Positions 25,282 through 32,559 of a stretch of 64,000 nt of DNA are shown here, in pieces (position 1 is the stretch's first letter; every line of letters begins with the position of its first letter). The position numbers were made by a program, and so were the translations under genes. The stretch covers positions 49,519-113,518 of the forward strand of contig JAEZCO010000118.1 of the NCBI GenBank assembly GCA_023433505.1, read 5' to 3'. Origin of the DNA: Bacillota bacterium (lineage in GTDB: Bacteria; Bacillota; Clostridia; Acetivibrionales; DTU013). The notes under the pieces are model-generated. The model did no database searches. It saw only the letters and a program-made list of their open reading frames with translations, and was not told the origin of the DNA.

Positions 25282-25881
25282 ATGAAAATAATCAGTTATT
25301 TCAAGGAGTTGCTTGAAAATAAAAACAGGAGAAAACTTATCGAGAATGCCGTGATCGTCATCATCATAGGGATCATTATCATCATCGCCGGGACCACATT
25401 TTTTTCAGGAAAGGGCAAACAGGAAGCAAAGGACCCCCTTGAGAAGGGCACCGGCAGCACGGAGGTTTCCGCCGCCGTTACCCCAAACGCGGGCGATACC
25501 GAACAAAAGCTCAAATTTATCCTTTCCCAGGTGGAAGGAGCGGGGAAAGTCGAGGTGATGATTACCTATTTGACAGGGAAGGAAAACATCCCGGCATTTG
25601 ACACCAAAACCAGTGAAAACAATACGGACGAAAAGGATAGCGGAGGAGGCACCAGAAAGATTTCCCAGAGCAGCTCGGACAGTACAATGGTTTTTAAAAG
25701 CGGTGAAAACGGAGAAAAGTCTCCCGTTATCATAAAGGAAATTGAACCGGTAGTGAAAGGAGTACTGGTTGTAGCGGAGGGAGCGTCAAATCCGCAAGTA
25801 TGCGAAAAGCTCAGCAGAGCGGTTCAAGTGCTGCTGGACATCCCTGTTCACAAGATCCAGGTGATCGAGAGGAAAAAATAA
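25282..25881 (+). CDS. spoIIIAG: Stage III sporulation protein AG
   Basis: 199 aa. One N-terminal membrane helix (residues about 20-43), a Gly/Thr-rich linker, then a ring-building-motif domain KFILSQVEGAGKVEVMITY ... VIIKEIEPVVKGVLVVAEGA. It forms the large channel ring in the intermembrane space. AGAGGGTGGGG lies upstream. Confidence 0.94.
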   Translation: MKIISYFKELLENKNRRKLIENAVIVIIIGIIIIIAGTTFFSGKGKQEAKDPLEKGTGSTEVSAAVTPNAGDTEQKLKFILSQVEGAGKVEVMITYLTGKENIPAFDTKTSENNTDEKDSGGGTRKISQSSSDSTMVFKSGENGEKSPVIIKEIEPVVKGVLVVAEGASNPQVCEKLSRAVQVLLDIPVHKIQVIERKK

Positions 25882-25916
25882 AGGTTTTCCGGAAATAATG
25901 GTTTTCCAACGAAAAT

Positions 25917-25942
25917 ATTAATTTTGAATTAGGTCGTTATAA
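25917..25942 (+). repeat. 26-bp repeat, copy 1
   Basis: Identical except for one base (T/C) to 48324-48349. It begins ATTAATTTTGAATTAGG and ends CGTTATAA. Here it overlaps the left part of the sigma-E-like site before spoIIIAH; the other copy is directly upstream of the ileS leader promoter. Confidence 0.8.
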
Positions 25943-25966
25943 AGTTGTACAGCTTCGAATATACAT
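25936..25966 (+). promoter_or_regulatory. Second sigma-E-like site, before spoIIIAH
   Basis: GTTATAAA (25936-25943), 14-bp spacer, AATATACAT (25958-25966). The -35 half and the following GTTG match the spoIIIAA site almost base for base. It suggests extra transcription of spoIIIAH. Low certainty, since the left half belongs to a repeat. Confidence 0.35.
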
Positions 25967-26040
25967 AATTAATGAGTAGGACATATTCCTTACCCGGTAA
26001 ATAGCGAATATAGATGCGAATTCGAAAAGGGGGCATTATA

Positions 26041-26634
26041 ATGGTCGTTTTTAAAAGAAAGCAAATTGTAGTTCTTGCATTGATTCTTATGATAGTGGTT
26101 GCAGGTTATTTGCAGTACAGCTATAAGCAAGGGAGTACGTCTGCCAGCAAAGATAACGGAAAACTTGGTGAGGCGGTCTACGTAGATAATCAGTTAGGTG
26201 GCGAGAGCGTCAATGCGGGTGACCAAGCCAAGCTCGATGAGAAATCCGACAAGAAAGCGGATGTAAGTGCTTCCAAGCTTGCCAACGACTTCTTTGCCCA
26301 AGCCAAAATGGACAAGGAAATGAGCAGAAGCAAAAGCAATGACGACCTGAAGACTATCAGTGAAGATGCAAACGCCTCCAAGGAAACCAAGGCTCAAGCC
26401 TATGAAAAAATGATGGCTCTTGTAGATAATGCCGACAAGGAAATGCGGATTGAAACATTGATCAAGGAAAAAGGCTTCAATGATGCAGTGGCTTTATTTG
26501 CAGACGACGGAAGCATCGATATCATTGTCAAGTCACCCAGCCTGACCAGCGCACAGACCGCTCAGATTTCCGACATTGTATCACGGCAGGCAAAGGTGGC
26601 CATAGAGGATATCCATATCAAGAAATTATTTTGA
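26041..26634 (+). CDS. spoIIIAH: Stage III sporulation protein AH
   Basis: 197 aa. N-terminal membrane helix (IVVLALILMIVVAGYLQYSY), a charged Ser/Lys/Asp-rich stalk, then the YscJ/FliF-like C-terminal domain (ETLIKEKGFNDAVALFADDG ... ISDIVSRQAKVAIEDIHI). It pairs across the septum with SpoIIQ. AAAAGGGGGCATTATA precedes ATG 26041. Confidence 0.94.
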   Translation: MVVFKRKQIVVLALILMIVVAGYLQYSYKQGSTSASKDNGKLGEAVYVDNQLGGESVNAGDQAKLDEKSDKKADVSASKLANDFFAQAKMDKEMSRSKSNDDLKTISEDANASKETKAQAYEKMMALVDNADKEMRIETLIKEKGFNDAVALFADDGSIDIIVKSPSLTSAQTAQISDIVSRQAKVAIEDIHIKKLF

Positions 26635-26659
26635 CCGGTACCGCTCAAGGTGATATAAT
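26631..26659 (+). promoter_or_regulatory. Sigma-A promoter of the asp23 gene
   Basis: TTGACC (26631-26636), 17-bp spacer, TATAAT (26654-26659). The -35 overlaps the spoIIIAH stop codon, so vegetative expression of the envelope-stress cluster starts where the sporulation operon ends. Confidence 0.8.
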
Positions 26660-26691
26660 GGGACAAAAGAGGTCAGGTATGGAGGTGCCGT

Positions 26692-27096
26692 ATGGAAGAT
26701 GATATACAAAGCGCTGTAAATGAGATAGGCGCTATTAAAATAACGGATGAAGTAGTGGCGATAATCGCTGGAATTGCTGCTACTGAGGTACCTGGAGTAG
26801 CCGGTATGAGCGGCGGTATAGCCGGCGGCATAGCGGAAGCGCTGGGGCGGAAAAACCTTTCTAAGGGAGTAAAGGTGGAAGCAGGGGAAAAGGAAGCTGC
26901 CATCGACCTGTATATAATTGTTGAATATGGGTTCCGCATACCCGATGTGGCCTGGAGTATCCAGGAAAAGGTGAAAAAGGCCGTTGAAACCATGACTGGA
27001 CTGAATGTAATAGAAGTAAACATCCATATCCAGGGCGTAAACATGGAGAGAGAGCATAAAAAGGAAATAAGCGAAGAGCCTGCAAAAACCAAATAA
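26692..27096 (+). CDS. Asp23/Gls24 family envelope stress protein
   Basis: 134 aa. Typical core IKITDEVVAIIAGIAATEVPGV, then IDLYIIVEYGFRIPDVAWSI and VNIHIQGV. Family members are abundant cytosolic proteins tethered at the membrane by AmaP; that anchor is encoded two genes ahead of nusB here. GGAGG lies six bases upstream. It is transcribed from its own sigma-A promoter and followed by a terminator. Confidence 0.93.
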   Translation: MEDDIQSAVNEIGAIKITDEVVAIIAGIAATEVPGVAGMSGGIAGGIAEALGRKNLSKGVKVEAGEKEAAIDLYIIVEYGFRIPDVAWSIQEKVKKAVETMTGLNVIEVNIHIQGVNMEREHKKEISEEPAKTK

Positions 27097-27113
27097 ATAA
27101 AGAGTTTCAAATA

Positions 27114-27140
27114 AAATAAACCCGTAAGGGTTTATTTTTT
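27114..27140 (+). terminator. Intrinsic terminator after asp23
   Basis: AAATAAACCC-gtaa-GGGTTTATTT followed by TTT; perfect 10-bp stem. Confidence 0.85.
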
Positions 27141-27223
27141 GCTGTAAATGCACTATAATGTAATCATTAGGCAGAAAGTGGGTTTTAATACTTAGGAAGA
27201 CGAGCTGAAGGGGAGTGCTGCAT

Positions 27224-27784
27224 ATGAATATTTTTTTTAGAATCCTGCTTGCATTTTATGCGTTTTGTCTGGCAGTTTTTTCTGCCGTAACCATGCTGAT
27301 CACTGTAAAAACAGAGTTTTTTGAAAGCATATACCAAAATCTTGACGAATATGTATTTTCCGCCGAGAGTCCCGGGGCGCGGATTGCAATGTTTCTCATT
27401 GCGCTTCTGTTTTTCGTTTTAAGTCTCATGTTCCTATTGTCGGGAGTTAAAAGCAATAAGGATAAAAAAGCCGTCAGTAAACATACTAATATCGGAGAAG
27501 TGAGAATTTCCTTGAACTCCATTGAAAACATCGCTTTGAACGCAGCAAGGAAGGTCAATGGCGTAAGGGATACCAGGGCGTATGTTAAAAGGGCGGAAGA
27601 AAGTGTTGCCGTAGATATTAAAATGGTTGTGATGCCGGATATGAATATACCCGCCATGTCGGTGGATGTACAGGAACGAGTGAAGAAATCAGTGGAAGAA
27701 AGCTCGGGAATCTCTGTTAAGGAAGTGAAGATCATCGTTGACAGCATATATTCCGGAGCCATCAGCAAGACCAGAGTGGAATAG
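27224..27784 (+). CDS. amaP: Alkaline shock response membrane anchor protein AmaP
   Basis: 186 aa. Two membrane helices (residues about 5-27 and 50-75), then a cytosolic Asp23-like domain (ISLNSIENIALNAARKVNGV, VKEVKIIVDSI). In Staphylococcus AmaP tethers Asp23. ATG 27224 has GGGGAG eight bases upstream and is preferred to ATG 27215. TATAAT at 27154-27159 may be its -10, but no good -35 is visible. Confidence 0.92.
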   Translation: MNIFFRILLAFYAFCLAVFSAVTMLITVKTEFFESIYQNLDEYVFSAESPGARIAMFLIALLFFVLSLMFLLSGVKSNKDKKAVSKHTNIGEVRISLNSIENIALNAARKVNGVRDTRAYVKRAEESVAVDIKMVVMPDMNIPAMSVDVQERVKKSVEESSGISVKEVKIIVDSIYSGAISKTRVE

Positions 27785-27797
27785 GGAGGTATCGGAG

Positions 27798-28028
27798 ATG
27801 AACCTTGAGAAGATTACGGAGATATACAACGCCCACCGAGGCGGCATCATAGGCGCCGGTACAGGACTTTTGGTGGCTGTTGCGATTCTGCTGTTTGGTT
27901 TCTTCAAAGTGCTTTTTGTTGCAATCTTAGCCGGTGTAGGGTATTATATTGGGAAAAGAATACACGAAGACAAGGATTACATAAAAAACCTGCTGGACAG
28001 GGTTTTACCACCCGGTACCTACAGGTAA
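27798..28028 (+). CDS. DUF2273 small membrane protein
   Basis: 76 aa, one long hydrophobic region (GAGTGLLVAVAILLFGFFKVLFVAILAGVG, described in parts: two helices at about 20-55) followed by a charged tail ending LPPGTYR. DUF2273 proteins accompany amaP/asp23 clusters. GGGAGG is eight bases upstream of ATG 27798. Confidence 0.9.
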   Translation: MNLEKITEIYNAHRGGIIGAGTGLLVAVAILLFGFFKVLFVAILAGVGYYIGKRIHEDKDYIKNLLDRVLPPGTYR

Positions 28029-28058
28029 AATAGAATCCTTGAAACTTTGAAACTTTAA

Positions 28059-28078
28059 AAGGTGCGCATATGCACCTT
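28059..28078 (+). other. Hairpin upstream of nusB
   Basis: AAGGTGC-gcatat-GCACCTT, a perfect 7-bp stem 20 bases before the nusB start and 31 bases after the DUF2273 stop, without a T-run. It could be a weak attenuator or processing site; role unknown. Confidence 0.4.
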
Positions 28079-28098
28079 GATTGTTGGGAGGAAAGCTG

Positions 28099-28524
28099 AT
28101 GGGAAGAAGAGCATCCAGAGAAATTGCGATGAAGCTCTTATATCAGTTGGAAATACAAAAGGAAGACAGAGAAGAGCAGATCCGCAGAGTTCTGGAGGAA
28201 AATGCCTTCACAGACAAGGACAAGGAATACGTTACAGAGGTTGTTGACGGTGTACAGCAAAACCTTGCCCATATTGACAATGCAATAGAGATTCATTCAA
28301 AAGGATGGAAAATCGGCAGGATTTCCAAAATAGACCTTTCTATTATGCGTCTCAGTATTTATGAAATTTGCTTCCGGGAAGACATTCCGTACAATGTTTC
28401 CGTAAATGAGGCGGTGGAACTGGCGAAAAAATACAGCAGCGAAGATGCGGGTTCCTTTGTCAACGGCATACTGAGCAAAGTATCCAGGATCAGTGAACTT
28501 CCTGAAGATATCGGCAGTGAGTGA
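28099..28524 (+). CDS. nusB: Transcription antitermination factor NusB
   Basis: 141 aa, all-helical RNA-binding fold. With NusE (S10) it binds boxA of rRNA leaders. Seen: RRASREIAMKLLYQLEI start and the C-terminal FVNGILSKVSR. GGGAGGAAAGCTG precedes ATG 28099. It is the first gene of the long run towards spo0A. Confidence 0.95.
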   Translation: MGRRASREIAMKLLYQLEIQKEDREEQIRRVLEENAFTDKDKEYVTEVVDGVQQNLAHIDNAIEIHSKGWKIGRISKIDLSIMRLSIYEICFREDIPYNVSVNEAVELAKKYSSEDAGSFVNGILSKVSRISELPEDIGSE

Positions 28525-28531
28525 AACGAAG

Positions 28532-29734
28532 ATGCAAATGCACAATGTTTTGACGGTTTCCGAACTGAATAAATATATCAAAAATCTTTTTTCAAGGGAC
28601 CTTGTTTTATCGAGCCTTTGGGTAAAAGGCGAGGTTTCCAATTTTAAGAACCACTATTCAGGACATATGTATTTTACTGTCAAGGATGAGAGCAGCCTGG
28701 TCAAATGCGTGATGTTCAAAGCCAACGCCTCGGGTCTTAAATTTATGCCTGAAGACGGCATGAAGGTTATCATCCGGGGATATTTGTCGGTTTTTGAAAG
28801 AGACGGACAGTACCAGCTCTATGCTGAAGAAATGCAGCCTGATGGCATCGGGAGTCTGCATATCGCCTTTGAGCAGTTGAAGAAAAAACTGCAGGCCCAG
28901 GGCTTGTTTGACGCGTCGGCAAAGAAAAGTCTCCCATACCTGCCTCAAAGTATTGGTGTCATTACTTCGTCAAAGGGCTCAGTAATCCGGGATATAATTA
29001 ATATCCTCAGCAGGCGCTTTTATAATGTCAAAATCAAGGTGTATCCCGTCCAGGTCCAGGGTGAACAGGCGGCAGGCCAGATTGCCGCCGCGCTGCGGAG
29101 GCTGAATGCCCTTGAACTGGTCGATGTGATCATTCTTGCAAGAGGCGGAGGCTCTCTGGAAGAATTGTGGGCCTTCAATGAAGAAATCGTCGCCAGAAGC
29201 ATCTATGAATCGAGGATTCCGGTAATTTCTGCCGTAGGTCACGAAACGGACTTTACCATTTCCGATTTCGTTGCCGACATGAGGGCCCCTACGCCATCGG
29301 CCGCAGCTGAGCTGGTAATGCCGGAAAAAACAGTAATTACCGACAGGATCATGAATCTTGACCTGCGGCTGAGAAATGCCTTAAATCGAAAAGTTACCAT
29401 GGACAGGCTTGCTGTGAAAAGGCTCATGTCCAGTACTGTTTTCAAGCAGCCTTATAATAAAGTATATCAGGAAAGACTTCGCATTGATATGCTGAGCAAA
29501 TATATGAAAAAAGCGCTGGAAGCAGAGATGAAAAATAACGGAAACAGGCTTTCCGTCCTCATTGCAAGGCTGGACTCCCTGAGTCCGCTGAGTGCGTTGG
29601 CAAGGGGATATGCGCTGGTCAAATCCAAAAAGGATCATACGGTAATAAAATCAGTGAAAAATGTAAAGGCCGGAGACAAATTTGAAATAAGCCTTCAGGA
29701 CGGCAAGTTTGACTGCACGGCTGATGAGGCATAA
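28532..29734 (+). CDS. xseA: Exodeoxyribonuclease VII large subunit
   Basis: 400 aa. OB-fold nucleic-acid domain (LTVSELNKYIKNLFSRDLVL ... GHMYFTVKDE) then the catalytic domain: ITSSKGSVIRDIINILSRR, ILARGGGSLEELWAFNEE, SAVGHETDFTISDFVADMRAPTPSAAAE (described in parts). Degrades single-stranded DNA with XseB. ATG 28532 starts eight bases after the nusB stop; ATG 28538 is an alternative. No strong ribosome site. Confidence 0.95.
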   Translation: MQMHNVLTVSELNKYIKNLFSRDLVLSSLWVKGEVSNFKNHYSGHMYFTVKDESSLVKCVMFKANASGLKFMPEDGMKVIIRGYLSVFERDGQYQLYAEEMQPDGIGSLHIAFEQLKKKLQAQGLFDASAKKSLPYLPQSIGVITSSKGSVIRDIINILSRRFYNVKIKVYPVQVQGEQAAGQIAAALRRLNALELVDVIILARGGGSLEELWAFNEEIVARSIYESRIPVISAVGHETDFTISDFVADMRAPTPSAAAELVMPEKTVITDRIMNLDLRLRNALNRKVTMDRLAVKRLMSSTVFKQPYNKVYQERLRIDMLSKYMKKALEAEMKNNGNRLSVLIARLDSLSPLSALARGYALVKSKKDHTVIKSVKNVKAGDKFEISLQDGKFDCTADEA

Positions 29735-29757
29735 TATCCGGGGAGTTGGAGGTTTGT

Positions 29758-29991
29758 ATGAAGGAAAAGATCAATATAAAATTCGAGCAGGCGATCGCCG
29801 AACTGGAAGAGGTCGTCGGAAAGCTGGAAAAGGGCGAACTGACCCTGGATGAGTCCATAGAATTTTTTCAAAAGGGCGTGGAGCTTTCAAAATATTGCAG
29901 TAAAAGGCTGGATGAAGCAGAACGCAAGATTACGCTGCTGATCGAAAAAGAAAACGGTGAAATATCCGAAGAGGTTATGCCCGGCGCTTAG
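29758..29991 (+). CDS. xseB: Exodeoxyribonuclease VII small subunit
   Basis: 77 aa, helical hairpin: FEQAIAELEEVVGKLEKGEL, LDESIEFFQKGVELSKYC. ATG 29758 with GGAGG five bases upstream; TTG 29746 precedes the site. Its stop TAG is part of the CTTAG at the border of palindromic element copy C1, so the element sits exactly at the end of the gene. Confidence 0.95.
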   Translation: MKEKINIKFEQAIAELEEVVGKLEKGELTLDESIEFFQKGVELSKYCSKRLDEAERKITLLIEKENGEISEEVMPGA

Positions 29992-30092
29992 AAGTACTGC
30001 AAATATTACATCCCGTTTTCTGGAAATGCAGGCGCTCCAAGACTGCATTTTCAGAAATCTATACGGGAAGTTATATTTGCACCAGTACTTAG
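29989..30092. repeat. Palindromic miniature element, copy C1
   Basis: Runs from TTAGAAGTACTGCAAATAT to ATATTTGCACCAGTACTTAG, flanked by CTTAG on both sides. The inner arms TTTCTGGAAATGCAG and CTGCATTTTCAGAAA pair around a short loop. It lies between xseB and ispA, in the orientation opposite to copies D and E. Confidence 0.9.
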
Positions 30093-30131
30093 AAGTACTG
30101 CAAATATTACATCCCGTTTTTCTGAAAATAC
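30089..30131. repeat. Palindromic element half-copy C2
   Basis: Immediately follows C1, sharing the TTAG junction. It repeats the left arm (GAAGTACTGCAAATATTAC, ATCCCGTTTTTCTGAAAAT) and then stops at the ispA ribosome-binding region, so the right arm is missing. Confidence 0.85.
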
Positions 30132-30143
30132 ATAGAGGTGGAT

Positions 30144-31034
30144 ATGGAATTCAAAGCCAGGTTCAGCAAATGGACTGAAACAGTTAATACAGCGTTGGAA
30201 AGTTATATTGTTCTAAAGGACGTGCCTGAGAGCATAATTTATAATGCGATGAAATACAGCATATCGGCTGGCGGTAAAAGATTGCGGCCCGTGCTTGCCC
30301 TCGCCGCCGGTGAAATGCTTGGGGGAGATGAAAAGGACACCCTTCCTTATGCTTGTGCAATCGAGATGATTCACACGTATTCACTGATTCATGATGATCT
30401 GCCGGCGATGGACAATGATGATTTCAGAAGAGGCAAGCCCACAAACCATAAGGTTTACGGTGAAGCCATGGCCATACTGGCAGGTGATGCACTGCTGAAC
30501 AAGGCATTTGAACTCATGCTGCAGTATACTTTGTCAAGAAACGACAAGCTTCCGGAAAGAATAAAGACAATGGAGATCATTGCCCGCGCTTCGGGTACAG
30601 CAGGCATGATCGGCGGGCAGGTGGTGGACCTTGAGGCCGAAGGAAGAAAAATATCGGGTGACAGGCTGGAATATATGCACAAATGCAAGACGGGAGCTCT
30701 TCTGAAAGCGCCGGTGTTGGCGGCAGCCGCACTGTGCGGAGCGGGAACTGCCGAGACAGGGAGCCTGGAGGAATACGCCGGCAAAATCGGCCTTGCCTTT
30801 CAGATCAAGGATGACATCATGGATGTGGAAGGAAGCCTTGAAGATATGGGGAAAGCTTCCGGCAGCGATGCGGCAAAAGAAAAGGCAACCTTTGTTTCAC
30901 TATACGGCATTGAGAAGTCCAAGAATATGCTGAAGGATACTATAACAGGCGCAGTTGAAGCCCTGGATGCCTTCGGAACCAAGGCATTTTTTCTAAAAGA
31001 GCTGGCATACTACATACAAAGCAGAAAAAGCTAA
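30144..31034 (+). CDS. ispA: Farnesyl/geranylgeranyl diphosphate synthase
   Basis: 296 aa, short-chain trans-prenyltransferase making C15 (or C20) diphosphate for undecaprenyl and quinone synthesis. Seen: GGKRLRPVLALAAGEML, first Asp-rich motif LIHDDLPAMDNDDFRRGKPT, second FQIKDDIMDVEG. The residue pattern before the first motif fits FPP synthases. ATG 30144 follows AGAGGTG; GTG 30138 overlaps that site. It supplies the chain elongated with DXP-pathway units from dxs (33179). Confidence 0.94.
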   Translation: MEFKARFSKWTETVNTALESYIVLKDVPESIIYNAMKYSISAGGKRLRPVLALAAGEMLGGDEKDTLPYACAIEMIHTYSLIHDDLPAMDNDDFRRGKPTNHKVYGEAMAILAGDALLNKAFELMLQYTLSRNDKLPERIKTMEIIARASGTAGMIGGQVVDLEAEGRKISGDRLEYMHKCKTGALLKAPVLAAAALCGAGTAETGSLEEYAGKIGLAFQIKDDIMDVEGSLEDMGKASGSDAAKEKATFVSLYGIEKSKNMLKDTITGAVEALDAFGTKAFFLKELAYYIQSRKS

Positions 31035-31059
31035 TCTGTTTTTTCATTGGACAGCGTTA

Positions 31060-31165
31060 CAACTTACGTTGTTCAAACGCCACGTTTAGGCGTGGCGCAT
31101 GAAGTGTAGCATGAGGCGAATTCATTTCGCCCGCAGCGAGGGAGTATGGGGGCATGCTCCCATTG
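31060..31165. repeat. Cluster of short hairpins between ispA and the PAP2 gene
   Basis: CGCCACG-tttagg-CGTGGCG (around 31078-31098) and GGGAG/GGGGGCATGCTCCC near 31140-31160, with GGCGAATTCATTTCGCC between. This resembles common intergenic REP-like sequence. No gene. Confidence 0.45.
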
Positions 31166-31200
31166 GAAATTGGATGACTACGTTTTAAAAGGAGAAGTTT

Positions 31201-31641
31201 TTGAATATTTTAGGGGAAATATTGCAAAACAATACCATAACCGTTCCTGTCCTGTCCTGGTTCATAGCGCAGTCAATAAAAGTAGCTGTAAAGATCCTGC
31301 GGGACAGAAAGTTTGATTTCACATTATTTGTAAGTTCCGGAGGCATGCCCAGCTCACATTCTTCCTTCACTGTTTCACTGGCGGTTGTGCTGGGGAAAAA
31401 CTACGGCTGGGGTTCAGGATTGTTTGGCCTGTCGGTTGCATTTGCCTTAATTGTCATGTATGATGCGGCCGGCGTAAGAAGAGCTGTAGGAAAGCAAGCG
31501 AAAGTACTGAACAAATTAATTCACACACATATGGACCGGCCGCAGTTGGAACAGAAGCTGAAGGAGCTTGTAGGACATACGCCGCTTGAAGTTTTTATGG
31601 GAGCTTTATTGGGAATTGTTGTAGGCCTGTTATTGGGATAA
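31201..31641 (+). CDS. Divergent PAP2 family membrane protein
   Basis: 146 aa, three to four membrane helices. Seen: GGMPSSHSSFTVSLAVVLG (phosphatase-like PSSH motif), VMYDAAGVRRAVGKQAKVLN, and ELVGHTPLEVFMGALLGIVVG with a second histidine. Relatives (YuiD family) may act on lipid diphosphates, which would fit between ispA and dxs, but this is inference. TTG 31201 is the start, with AAGGAG about eight bases upstream. Confidence 0.9.
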   Translation: MNILGEILQNNTITVPVLSWFIAQSIKVAVKILRDRKFDFTLFVSSGGMPSSHSSFTVSLAVVLGKNYGWGSGLFGLSVAFALIVMYDAAGVRRAVGKQAKVLNKLIHTHMDRPQLEQKLKELVGHTPLEVFMGALLGIVVGLLLG

Positions 31642-31770
31642 CCGGAGCATCAGCTACATATAGTCATAATCGATAAGCATTGACACGATAATGCACTATA
31701 AATACTCATACTGTGTTTTTTGGCTATAAATCAAGTATCAATTATTCTTTATAGAATGGCGGGTATGTGT

Positions 31771-31776
31771 TATAAT
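31771..31776 (+). promoter_or_regulatory. Candidate extended -10 upstream of the OLE RNA
   Basis: TGTTATAAT, an extended -10 (TGn-TATAAT), with no good -35. It would start RNA near 31783, ahead of a perfect AGGAGACA/TGTCTCCT hairpin (31820-31837). An isolated TTGACA lies at 31680 without a well-spaced -10. Confidence 0.45.
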
Positions 31777-31848
31777 CTTTATTCGTAACGCTAAATAACA
31801 TTAAGCTTTTAGCGTCAAAAGGAGACATGTGTCTCCTGACATAAAATG

Positions 31849-32505
31849 AAAAGGTGGCGCAGTATTCTAGTCAGTACTGACGTTTCTGAAGACGGGGCTA
31901 AAAATCCGTTTAAGGGCATATCGATGAAGTTCCTTGTGTCGGCTTGTTACGCCCAGTAGTGGGTTGATGCTGGGAGTTAAGGTTTAGGGGCGATCTGCAA
32001 TGGCATGCAGGCGTTGACCCCTCTACCGTGGAGACCCTACCTTTTGGAAGAAAAGCCAATCTCCGGCCATTGAGGCATCCGCTTAAAACCGGTTTCCGAC
32101 AACATGGACGGCAGACTGCCACCTCAACCACGAGAAGGGATTTAAACCTGTTAGGCGGTATCTAACGATGCTGTGAACAGTGTAGCCTGCCTTGAGTGAA
32201 TTCGGTGGATAATGGATCAGATGCGCGTGTGCTGGCCGGTACGCCTGCATTATCGCTATTCGAAACCGCCTTTGCAAAAGAGGCTAGGAAACGAACAGAC
32301 TGTTGAGGAAAACTCCTAGGCTGTTCTACCAGGAGATATGTTGGGGATTGAAGTGTGGACTAAGTGGTAATCAGGTCCCGCCTGCGGTAACGCGGCGGTC
32401 GTGAATTTAAAGGGAAACCGCTGATCTGGCGACAGTTCAGCATGAGCGGGGGAAATCCTGCCTGACCTAAGCCGCAAAATTTACTCAGCATATTGCCACC
32501 TTTTT
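31849..32505 (+). ncRNA. ole: OLE RNA (ornate, large, extremophilic RNA)
   Basis: About 657 nt without a credible protein gene. The two ends close with a perfect 10-bp helix: AAAAGGTGGC (31849-31858) and GCCACCTTTT (32495-32504). Inside are many strong hairpins: GGGG...TCTGCA/TGCAG...CCCC (about 31987-32021), GTTAG/CTAAC (about 32150-32166), GAACAG...GAGG-aaaa-CTCC...CTGTTC (about 32293-32328) and CCGCC...GCG-gtaa-CGC...GGCGG (about 32379-32399). Known: OLE RNA (about 610 nt) is found in anaerobic and extremophilic firmicutes within a run of xse, ispA, dxs, tlyA, argR and recN genes, directly before the gene for its membrane partner OapA, and is linked to Mg2+, alcohol and cold stress. Size, context and neighbour all match; I did not align it to the family model. 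Confidence 0.87.
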
Positions 32506-32559
32506 AATAATATTTTTGCTTTAAGTACTACAGCGGCAAAAAAGGAGAGGTTAGTTTTA

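Noticed and set aside
29957..30178. Plus-strand frame across the xseB-ispA gap
   Set aside because: Made of the end of xseB in another frame and the element copies C1/C2; the element is open in several frames.
31060..31165. Possible ncRNA between ispA and PAP2
   Set aside because: Independent small hairpins of a common intergenic type, without a promoter or a terminator T-run.
31910..32277. Minus-strand frames within the OLE region
   Set aside because: Low-complexity Pro/Arg/Cys-rich translations with no ribosome sites, opposite to a highly structured RNA; they are by-products of the RNA sequence.
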